From Prosopocoilus inquinatus (Eukaryota; Arthropoda; Insecta; Coleoptera; Lucanidae): DNA of 64,000 nt. Positions 55,062 through 64,000 of the stretch are shown piece by piece. The stretch's first letter is position 1. The number at the start of each line of letters is the position of its first letter. Where the stretch lies: assembly GCA_036172665.1 (NCBI GenBank), contig CM069876.1, positions 46,841,001 to 46,905,000 of the forward strand, written 5' to 3'. The position numbers were made by a program, and so were the translations under genes. Below the pieces are notes generated by a model. That model ran no database searches, was not told where the DNA came from, and worked only from the letters and a program-made list of their open reading frames with translations.

Positions 55062-56098
55062 ACCGGGTGTCCCGCGCCATGTGCTCACCTTTCTAGGATC
55101 TTTATTTATTAATGGATTAACCTGAATTTTGGAGACAATAAATTAAACGAAAAATGGAATTTTGCGACATACTTCTAGTCGTCATAGGACTTCCGGTTTC
55201 GCCGGAAGTGATGTCAACTTTCTTATTTTAAATGGAACATCCTATATATTCTTACATATTTAAAATCTACGGAGCATTACGAGTCCGAATACGTATCAAT
55301 TGTTAATTTTGGTTTCCATGACAACGAAAAAAATACTTTTTTATTTTTCAATCTAGAAAGCTATGAATAGCATGGATCTAACGCGATCAAGTGTTTCGAA
55401 AAAATCACTCCTTTGATGGTATTTTGATTTTTTACATTTTTACAGTTTTTGAAATTTTCATTAGCTCTTAACTCATTTTTTTCGATAGAACCTCATGTGT
55501 TTCTTAGCTTAGTTCAACCGAACGTTTTTTTTCTGAGTATACTGATACCAAATACGTCATATTTTCTTTGAAAGTCATTTGAAATAAAGGGAGTGTAAAA
55601 TTTCAATAAAACATGCTCTGTTTTAAATTATTTTTAAAGAAAATATGACGTATTTGGTACCAGCGTATTCAGAAAAAAATGTTCAGTTGAACTAAGCTAA
55701 GAAAGATATGAGGTTCTATCGAAAGAAATGAGTTAAGAGCTAATGAAAATTTCAAATACTGTAAAAATGTTAAAAATCAAAATACCATCGAAGGAGTGAT
55801 TTTTTCGAAACAATTGATCGGATTAGATCGAAAAAATGCGATTCATAGTTTTCTAGATCGAAAAATAAAAAAGTTTTTTTTTCGTTGTCATGGAAACCAA
55901 AATTAACAATTGATACGTATTCGGAGTCGTAATGCTCCGTAGATTTTAAATATGTAAAAATATATAGGGTGTTCCATTTAAAATAAGAAAGTTGAAAAAA
56001 TTTCATTTTTTGTATAGTTTATTGTCTCCAAAATTCAAGTTAATCGATAAATAAATAAAGATTCTAGCAGGGTAGGCACATGGCGCGGGACACCCGGT
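55062..56098. mobile_element. Long palindromic element, copy P2
   Basis: It has the same ends and arms as P1 (31,391). The right arm lacks about 60 bases around the CTTCCGGCGAAACCGG segment, so the arms are no longer perfectly matched. It is flanked by TATATA on the left and TATAATA on the right. Confidence 0.85.
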
Positions 56099-56214
56099 AT
56101 AATACATATATATATTTTTTAACTAAATTAAAAGTAAATTATTCATGTACTAAAAAAGAAAAGAAGAAAAAACACGGCTTCACGTTTTAATATGCCATTT
56201 TTGAGACAAATATC

Positions 56215-57505
56215 AAAAAGAAAATTGCTTTTGTCCCGGAAAAATGCCGAGATGAAATCAGTGGCGTAACTAGGCCCGGCAGTGACAGGGGCCCGCCGAC
56301 GCCGACGACGATAAACTCCAAGCATACATAATTCATATTCTATAAACATAAACTCGAACAGAAAACTAATTTGTTTTTTAACCACAATTTTATGTAATGA
56401 TAAACGTAAATAAATGATAAAGTTCCATCTAAAAAAAAGTTGAACCGATTGAAAATCTCGAAAACCATTTGTTTTTTCCATGATACCACAAAATGTAGCG
56501 GGAAAAGTCATGTGACTCTCTTGATTTAAGGTACTTAATAAAAATTCAAACAAGAAAGTTAGCTGTTGTAGCGGCTTCCCATGAACAACCTGTATACCAC
56601 TTGGACCAGTTTATATTTTATTCATGTAATTTTTAATACTTTATCATGTTATAAGTTTACAAGAAAAATTTATTTACACTGTTTTATTTTTTAATTTTTT
56701 TTTTTAATTTTCATTCTTAATTTTCTTTTGTCTTAATGAAATCTTAACGGAAACAAAGAGGAACCCGACAAAAAAACTTGAACACGGGCCAGGACGTGTC
56801 TTGTTACGTCATTGCATGAAATAATTTAAAATTAAAATTAAAATTATCAGAAAATCGTGTAAATAAATTAGTATACAGTGTGTCCCGGATTGAGTAGGCT
56901 ACCCAGGATAACTTTCTTATTAGTGAAGATGGAGATTTGGTTAAAAGGGGAAAGTTTTGCAGTTTTGCGCGCTTATTTAGATGACGTGGAGAAAATTTGA
57001 AAATTCTGAATAGTTTCGATATTATCGCAGAAAAACTGAAAATCGCTTTATCATATTATATGTTCAGAAGAAAAATTTATGCCGTTTTATTTTTTAATTT
57101 TTTTTTTCTTAATTGTCATTCTTAATTTTCTTTTGTCTTTATGAAATCTTAAGAAAAACAAAGAGGAGCCCGACAAAAAACTTGTACACGGGATGACATG
57201 ATGATGATTGATATCGATTCGAGTAAAAATCGAGCAAAAAAGGATCGATTTATCCAAGATCGGTTTATACAAAATGATTTATTATCTCACCGATAAGCTT
57301 TGGTCCGATTTCATTTATTTAAGGAAACAGAAGACTTCAAAATTATGATTTTAAATTAAAAAAAAAAAAACCGAAAATCGCTGTTTTCTTTAATGTCTAA
57401 TAACTTCGTGATTATAAGAAATATGAAAAAAAGTTTAGCATAAAAGCTTGAAGAGGGTTTGAAGAAATACGGCTGAACGTTATGTTAAAATAAAATTAAA
57501 GATGG
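56215..57505. repeat. Inverted copy of the block at 45.5-46.8 kb
   Basis: 56,215-57,352 is the reverse complement of about 45,540-46,655, with the same CCCGTGTTCAA, GGGACACACTGTATAC and GTATACAGGTTGTTCATGG blocks. 57,370-57,505 is the reverse complement of about 46,665-46,800. It retains the 405-base segment that duplication copy 2 lost. Confidence 0.8.
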
Positions 57506-57856
57506 CGGCTTTCAAGATATTCATGGCGACTTTCTTATTTTAAATGGACGCCATATTGGAATTTATACGATTGAATGGCATTTTCTTTTCTCGTTTCAAC
57601 CGCGTGTGTGTCACAAACCATGCCTAAATTTAAAAAAGAATACATCAAAAAAATAATACATTAATTTTAAATCAAGCAAGCGAGAAACAATAAAAGTTAC
57701 TTTCACAAAAAAAAGAAATCAAAAATAAAACAAATGGTAGGCTACCATTGCTCAATCTGGGACACACTCTATGTATTATACTGTACGCCATATAAGAATT
57801 ACAATTTACAAACATTTTGAGAAACATTTTTCTCCTGTTGTATTGTTAATAATAAT

Positions 57857-58070
57857 AGCTGTCCAGAGGCTGCTCGAGGTTTTCATTGCAATCAAGAACG
57901 ATTTGCACAACATTTTTCTAAAATCTTTCATTATGCTTTGACAGCAAGCATGGCCGCCTTGCATGGGGGACTCATTAGGAGCAAATCCCGCTTCAATTTG
58001 TCTATCCTACTGCAATGTCAGGTCAAAAAGCGATAGTAAGATGTCGCTATTTTATCTGTTAATAATAATA
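57857..58070. repeat. Fragment of the hammerhead-bearing dispersed element
   Basis: It begins GCTGTCCAGAGGCTGCTCGAG, i.e. at the stem III/cleavage-site end of the motif at 8022-8114, and continues through GCAATCAAGAACGATTTGC and GCATGGCCGCCTTGCATG. The minus-strand copy at 35,800-36,038 starts at the same point. Confidence 0.6.
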
Positions 58071-58540
58071 ATGTTTTATTTGTGGATATGTGCAGTAAAG
58101 CATACAAATAAAAATAATAACAATTTTAATTTCCATTTCCGTTATTCACCAAAGGGGCCGTAGCTTATAAAGCATCCTGATTTTCCACAACGTCCTACTT
58201 AATATTAAATTAATTAGTTTTATTTTATCTTTTTTTAGTGTTGTATTGTTAATGTCACCCTGTATATAAGACAATAAATGTATACATTCTCGTACAAATT
58301 AGGATCTAATTTGTCCTTTTACTCACAGTGAGTTGTCTTTCGCTTTCTTAGAAACCTCTGTCACAGAGTTGATGTTATATACTTTTTCTTTTTACTGAAA
58401 TTTTATTTATTTATTCAAACTCAAAAGGCTTGTCACCATTGTTATGTAAAACATTCCATTCTGACATGCGATTCAAAATTAATTATAAAGAATACCTATT
58501 TTCTTGGACACGTTATATAACGGCTTATTTATTTATATAT

Positions 58541-59584
58541 ACCGGGTGTCCCGCGCCATGTGCTCACCCTTCTAGAAACTTTATTTATTAATCGATTAAC
58601 CTGAATTTTGGAGACAATAAACTAAATAAAAAATGGAATTTTCCGACATATTGATAGTCGTCATAGGACTTCCGGTTTCGCCGGAAATGATATCAACTTT
58701 CTTATTTTAAATGGAACACCCTATATATTTTTACATATTTAAAATCTCCGGATCATTACGAGTCCGAATACGTATCAATTGTTAATTTTGGTTTCCATGA
58801 CAACGAAAAAAGAACTTTATTATTATTTTTCAATCTAGAAAGCTATGAATCGCATTTTTTCGATCTAATGCGATCAAGTGTTTCGAGAAAATCACTCCTT
58901 TCATGGTATTTTGATTTTTAACATTTTTACAGTATTTGAAATTTTCATTAGCTCTTAACTCATTTTTTTCGATAGAACCTGTGTTTCTTAGCTTAGTTCA
59001 ACCGAACATTTTTTTCTGAATACGCTGATACCAAATACGTCATATTTTACACTCCCTTTATTTCAAATGACTTTCAAAGAAAATATGACGTATTTGGTAT
59101 CAACGTACTCAGAAAAAAATGTTCAGTTGAACTAAGCTAAGAAACACATGAGGTTCTATCGAAAAAAATGAGTTAAGAGCTAATGAAAATTTCAAATACT
59201 GTAAAAATGTTAAAAATCAAAATACCATCGAAGGAGTGATTTTTTCGAAACAATTGATCGCATTAGATCGAAAAAATGCGATTCATAACTTTCTAGATTG
59301 AAAAATAAAAAGTTTTCTTTTCGTTGTCATGGAAACCAAAATTAACAATTGATACGTATTCGGACTCGCAATGCTCCGTAGATTTTAAATATGTAAAAAT
59401 ATATTGTGTTCCATTTAAAATAAGAAAGTGGATATCACTTCCGGCGAAACCGGAAGTCCTATGACGACTATCAGTATGTCGAAAAATTCCATTTTTTGTT
59501 TAGTTTATCGTCTCCAAAATTCAGGTTAATCGATTAATAAATAAAGATTCCTGAAAGGTGAGCACACGGCGCGGTACACCCGGT
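58541..59584. mobile_element. Long palindromic element, copy P3
   Basis: It has ends and arms as P1 and P2. The short loop is in the opposite orientation to P1 and P2 (TTTACACTCCCTTTATTTC here, GAAATAAAGGGAGTGTAAA there), and the loop tail ATGCTCTGTTTTAAATT is missing. It is flanked by TA-rich sequence. Confidence 0.85.
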
Positions 59585-60334
59585 ATATATATATATTATT
59601 ATTATTATTATTATTTACATAGGATTTTTCTCATATCAATAATAAAAAATAGTTATAATAAATACCATCAAATTCTCCGCAAAAAGAGAATCAAATTAAA
59701 TTAGCAAAAATCAAGAAACAATTGATAGGGGATTACTACGAAGAAAAATAATTAACACATGATTAAGTAATAATAATAATAAAAATATTAATAATAAAAA
59801 ATAATCATAATAAACACATCAAATTCTCTGCAATAAAAGAGCAGTAAAAAATAATGTCACGCGCGGTAAAATTAACAAAAATCCAGAAACAATTGATAAG
59901 GGATAACTGCGGAAAAAAAATAATTAACGTATAATTAAGTAATTAATATTAGCACAATATTAATAGAAGAAGAGAATAGAAGGCTTTAAAAACAAGCTGA
60001 AAATATGTGTTTAATTCTATTAACTTAACGAACGATAATAAACAGTAAAATATTAATGTAGAAAGTAAAGTGAGAACTCAGTAAAAGTTGTATCGACGAG
60101 GATTCCAGGTTCGTTCCCAAATTTCATTGATATTGCGGTTTTTCTATATTTTTCTTTATTTCCAGTAAACACCTGTACACAATAATATACCGGGTGATCA
60201 TCTTCAATCCGAAACATAGAAGGTTAACATAACTGCTTCTAATGATAATATTTATTGTCAGGTTATGGAATTTAGAATTTTCTTTTCCGTCATACGTCGT
60301 AATTTTACTAAATAATAATTTCTCTTTGTTTCAG

Positions 60335-60956
60335 GTGTAAACGGATTTCCAAAGCCAAAACCACAAATAATGAAAAAAGCAGATGCCGAATATGCAATCA
60401 ACAACTTAAGAATCGCACAAATTTGCGCTGTCACATTTTGATACACACCGGCGAGAAGCCGTTCAGTTGTGACCTTTGCGATTATAAGTGTCGAAGGTTC
60501 CAAGGATTGAAACGTCACAAACTCAGACACACCAACGAGAAACCCTTCGGTTGTGATCTTTGCGATTATAAAAGTCGACATCTCAGAAATCTGAAAGTGC
60601 ACAAGTTAAAACACACCGACGAGAAACCGTTCACTTGTGATGCTTGCGATTTTAAGTGTCAACAGCTCGGAAGTCTGAAACGGCACAAGTTAAAACACAG
60701 CAACGAGAACCCGTTTAGCTGTGACGTTTGCGATCACGGATTCCAACAACTTTCACATTTGAAACAGCATATCTTGATACACACCGACGAGAAGCCGTTC
60801 GGTTGTGATCTTTGCGATTATAAATGTCGACAGCTCACAAGTCTGAAGCGGCATAAGTTAACGCACACTAACGAGAAGCCGTTCGGCTGCGATCTATGCG
60901 ATTATAAAAGTGGACGACGTGATAAATTAAATAGACACAAGTTAACACATAAGTGA
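60335..60956 (+). CDS. ZF17: 7-finger C2H2 protein, terminal coding exon
   Basis: The acceptor is CTTTGTTTCAG, phase 2; 206 residues end at TGA 60,954-60,956. The leader is CKRISKAKTTNNEKS, then finger 1 (CRICNQQL...LRCHILIHTGEKPF) and six intact fingers. Finger 5 is unusual (CDVCDHGFQQLSHLKQHILIH). The last is terminal type (GRRDKLNRHKLTHK). There is no ATG near the exon start. By its leader and first finger it is closest to ZF14 and ZF18 (NLRCHIL). It is one of the two shortest members. Confidence 0.93.
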
Positions 60957-62513
60957 AACAAGTCGGCTGCAAAGTATAGCATCATAAGTTTTTTCTTTTT
61001 GACATTTGATTGAAATGTTAAAGAAATTTCATTCTTTTTTTTTTTCAGTGTGAACCCTCAGCTTCGAATTTTGGTTGTTAGTATAAAAATTACAATCTCC
61101 CTTAAAAATACTTTAAGGTACTTTATTTTTATATAGTTAATTATAATGATGGTAATTTTACAACTCGAAATAATTTAAATACAGGAGGTTTCGTATCTTT
61201 TAGCACAGATAATTAATATCGTTAGTGATAAAACCACGTATACAACAGGGTGATTCAGAATAAGTGTCCGACTCGTTAGTCCTTCAAAAAGCAAAACAAA
61301 TAACTGTAGACATGGGAGGGGGGCGGGGGGTCTCACTTGTGTAGTTTCCGAGATAAAATGGATTAAAAATTCACATGTAAACTTGTTGGTGGTCACTGGA
61401 ATAGTTGAATGCGTCACAGCAGCGATGAACTCTCGAGGAAAAAAAAACACAAAACACGTACATTTAACCTTGAACTGAAACCGTAAAATGATTTGTTTAC
61501 GATTCTCTGAGGAAAGATTGCGTAATGCGTACGAAGAACTTGATTTTTTATGACTGCGTTTTTGCTGGAGCAAAAGAAATCAAAACAATTCCAATCACCA
61601 CCCGGCTTACGTGATCTTACGTGATTCATTAGGCTGACATTCACACAGAACTTTCGAACGCTCTGCCCGGCATACGTGATTCATCAGGCTGACGTTCAAA
61701 CAGAACTTTCGAATGCTCTTGGGTGGTGGGAGAATACTTGGCAAGCGAACTTGCTCTCGTACAAAGAACTACATACGATCGGCATTTGTTTTGCTTCTTT
61801 TTGTTTTTCTTTCTCTCTTTTTTTTCTTGTGGAAGTCATCGTTTTTCCGAAAAAACGTGCTTTTTTTGTCGATTATACTTTTTTGAAATTTAGTAATAAA
61901 GAGACCTCGTGAACAATAATTCGTAATTCCGACCTCGTGTAATTTACAGAAACTGATATGAAGTAGAGATATGAGTATACAAATTACTATCTCCCGTAAA
62001 AATACTTTAAGGTCCTTTATATTATTTTATTTTAATATAATTAATTCTTAATGAACTTTTTTTTACATTCTAGAAATTAATATAACCAAAAAACCAGCTT
62101 TGTTCATAGTGATTGGGCAACATTTAAATAATTATAACCGGGGAAAAGAATTCGGGCCACTTAGTGTTGGGCGCTTTTTACGCCGAATGTACTATTCACT
62201 CATGAGTAGGAGGAAGAAGCAGTGCAATGCGAGCGTCCGCGCTTCGCAGAAATTTTTGTGGACGAGGTTGATACAGTCCGAGTATTAAATTTTCGTACAG
62301 TTCGCGGAACAATTCGTTTCCCTGATTATAAGGTTTTTATAATTATAAAAATTTGAAAGAAACTATAAAGGTAATTCTGTTACGAATTAAAAAAATTTAT
62401 ACGAATGTAGGCTGCAGCCCAGTTATAGAATTGATTCCTTAATTGATCAGTCGTGATCATGCTTCGTATATATAGGTATATAGTAAATAATAATAATTAA
62501 ACCTTTGTTTCAG
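60957..62513. other. Spacer ZF17-ZF18
   Basis: 61,249-61,290 shares AACAGGGTGATTCAGAATAA-type sequence with 38,507-38,545. A 55-bp unit (ACGTGATTCAT.AGGCTGAC to GAACTTTCGAA.GCTCT) is present twice at 61,619-61,719. The 132-codon minus-strand frame (61,175-61,573) lies in repeat sequence and looks non-coding. 62,470-62,513 is the ZF18 intron end. Confidence 0.5.
61619..61719. repeat. Two-unit tandem repeat of about 54 bp
   Basis: ACGTGATTCATTAGGCTGAC starts unit 1 and ACGTGATTCATCAGGCTGAC unit 2; both end in GAACTTTCGAA and GCTCT. Confidence 0.8.
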
Positions 62514-63387
62514 GTTTAACTTGATTTCCGAAGCCAAAATCGTAAATAAAGAAAAATTCAAATGCCGAATATGTGATCATCAGCTTAGAAGTCGTAAAAA
62601 CTTGCGCTGTCATATTCTGTTACATACCGGCGAAAAGCCGTTCAGTTGTGATGTTTGCGATTACAAATGCCGACAGCACAGACAACTGAAACAGCACAAG
62701 TCAATACACGCCAACGGAAAGCCGTTCAGTTGTGACCTGTGCGATTATAAATGCGCACACCTCACAAGTTTGAAACGTCACAAGCTAAGACACACTGGCG
62801 AAAAACCGCTCAGTTGTGACCTCTGCGATTATAAATGCGTATACGTTTCAAGTATGTCACGTCACAAGCTAAAACACACTGGCGAGAAGCCGTTCAGTTG
62901 TGACCTGTGCGATTATAAGGGCCGACAGCTCGATCATTTGAAAATTCACAAGCTAACGCACGCCGACGAGAAGCCGTTCAGTTGCGATCTGTGCGATCAT
63001 AAATGCCGAAATTTCGGTCATTTGAAACAGCACAGGTTGAAGCACACCGGCGAGAAGCCGTTCAGTTGTGACCTGTGCGATTATAAAAGCCGACACCGCG
63101 GAAATCTGAAACAACATAAGCTAACGCACATCGACGCGAAGTCGTTCGGTTGTGATCTTTGCGATTTCACGTGTCGACGACTCGGATATTTGAAGAAGCA
63201 TAAGTTAATACACATCGACGAGAAGCCGTTTAATTGTGACCTCTGCGATTATAAATGCTCGCGGTCTGCGGATTTGAAACGGCATAAGTTGACACACACC
63301 AGCGAGAAGCCGTTCAGTTGTGATCTGTGCGAGTACAAATGTGGACGGCGTAATCAATTGAATCGTCACAGGTTAAAGCATAAGTGA
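62514..63387 (+). CDS. ZF18: 10-finger C2H2 protein, terminal coding exon
   Basis: The acceptor is CTTTGTTTCAG, phase 2; 290 residues end at TGA 63,385-63,387. The leader is FNLISEAKIVNKEKF, then finger 1 (CRICDHQL...LRCHILLHTGEKPF) and nine intact fingers. The last is terminal type (GRRNQLNRHRLKHK). It has more canonical TGEKPF linkers than its relatives. No ATG lies near the start of the exon. The 3' flank (GAACTTTCTTGGAAATTTGA, ATAATGAATCTTCCACGT) is shared with that of ZF11, so these two exons probably arose by duplication. Confidence 0.93.
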
Positions 63388-63954
63388 AGCGCGTTCGTTA
63401 AAAAGTTTTTTTTTGACGTTTCATGGAAATATTAAGAAATTTCGTTTCTTTTACTCAATGTGAACTTTCTTGGAAATTTGATATTGCATTTTCTGTTGAA
63501 GCGATTCACGAATTTAATTTAAAAATAATGAATCTTCCACGTGTTTCAAACGAAAATAAAGTGGGAACACTATAAGTGAATGAGATTATGCGATTTTCCT
63601 CATTTTTACAAGTTTATTAAATAATTTTTGTTTTTTTCTTTTTTTTTGGAAATAATCATGTACATTTACTACTAATTTATTTTTTTTTATTTTCACGTGT
63701 ATTAATGTAAAAGATAGGCAAACCTACGTACTCAGCCGTGTGTGTATGGTTGCATGCAGTACAGGCGATACGAATATATTTTTTTTTCCAAGAAACATAA
63801 ATCTTTGCAATTAATAAATGCGTTTGCGGAACTCTCTTAATTTTTACAAGTTTAAAAAAGAGCACATTTTTTTTAAATTCTTTTAAAGCAGAAATAAAAT
63901 ACATGTGCAATTAACAGTAATTTAATTTTTTTTTAAATTTTTATGTTTTTTCAG
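63388..63954. other. 3' flank of ZF18
   Basis: 63,400-63,560 resembles 30,240-30,400 after ZF11. The rest is AT-rich; a T-rich run leads to the possible acceptor at 63,954. Confidence 0.5.
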
Positions 63955-64000
63955 GTTTAAGAAGTTATCGTTTTTTCTTTTTCAAAACAGAAATAAAATA
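63955..64000 (+). other. Possible start of a further exon at the window edge
   Basis: TTTATGTTTTTTCAG is followed by GTTTAAGAAGTTATCG, which resembles the ZF18 exon start (GTTTAACTTGATTTCC) and keeps phase 2. Only 46 bases are visible, the frame is open, and no finger is reached. Confidence 0.25.

Larger units (their letters stand above)
51898..60334. other. Spacer ZF16-ZF17, the longest gap (8.4 kb)
   Basis: It contains the end of duplication copy 2 (to 52,893), an A-rich low-complexity tract (52,895-53,780), an inverted-repeat element (53,886-53,977), a hairpin element (54,526-54,669), palindromes P2 and P3, an inverted copy of the 45.5-46.8 kb block (56,215-57,505), a fragment of the hammerhead-bearing element (57,857-58,070) and AT-rich DNA (59.6-60.2 kb). 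About 60,240-60,334 is the ZF17 intron end. No exon was recognised. Confidence 0.6.

Noticed and set aside
61175..61573. 132-codon minus-strand frame
   Set aside because: It lies in dispersed repeat sequence shared in part with 38.5 kb, has an erratic composition and no motif.

Overview
The window is AT-rich eukaryotic DNA, almost certainly from an insect genome; a beetle is possible, but the sequence does not settle the order. It is full of (TA)n tracts, short inverted-repeat transposons and decayed retroelement pieces. The only convincing protein-coding sequence is a head-to-tail, plus-strand array of 18 related C2H2 zinc-finger coding exons (called ZF1 to ZF18 here). ZF1 is cut by the left edge, and a possible next exon start lies at the right edge.

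Seventeen of the exons have a visible start, and all have the same architecture. Each begins at a 3' splice acceptor, usually TTTGTTTCAG. The first exon base completes a split codon, so every upstream intron is phase 2. A short basic leader follows (usually C-K-R-I-S-K-x-K-T), then a conserved first finger of the CRICDYQL...NLRRHILIHTGEKPF type, then 5 to 16 further fingers of the CDLCDYKC type joined by HT(D/N)EKPF linkers, and a stop. Most exons contain no ATG at a usable position, and I found no first exon in the spacers. Each exon must therefore be a 3'-terminal coding exon joined to an upstream exon. Either one transcription unit has many mutually exclusive 3'-terminal zinc-finger exons (the logic of Drosophila lola and mod(mdg4)), or there are many small genes each with an unrecognised short 5' exon. 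The protein products would be nuclear, sequence-specific DNA-binding proteins. The fingers differ mainly at helix positions that contact DNA.

Layout: ZF1 1-309; ZF2 2136-3429; ZF3 6055-7348; ZF4 8472-9360; ZF5 12471-13671; ZF6 14850-15657; ZF7 18433-19144; ZF8 21600-22557; ZF9 24898-25693; ZF10 27356-27986; ZF11 29180-30221; ZF12 33746-35240; ZF13 39284-40073; ZF14 43539-44304; ZF15 47251-48373; ZF16 50859-51897; ZF17 60335-60956; ZF18 62514-63387. Several show birth-and-death evolution: a recent tandem duplication of about 4 kb (ZF15/ZF16) with loss of exactly one 84-bp finger, an older duplication (ZF2/ZF5), a nonsense change in the last finger of ZF14, 2-bp frameshifts at the ends of ZF6 and ZF12, and decayed tails in ZF1 and ZF13.

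The spacers hold three copies of a palindromic element of about 1.05 kb (31.4, 55.1 and 58.5 kb), several smaller foldback or TIR elements, hammerhead-ribozyme-like motifs (best at 8022-8114, minus strand), an 18-unit 73-bp minisatellite (19.87-21.17 kb), a 305-bp triplicate (23.65-24.5 kb), a tandem LTR-like pair (16.8-17.97 kb), a non-LTR reverse-transcriptase remnant (9.58-10.25 kb) and an A-rich low-complexity tract (52.9-53.8 kb). I see no tRNA, rRNA or CRISPR. Coordinates of repeat edges are read by eye and may be off by some bases.
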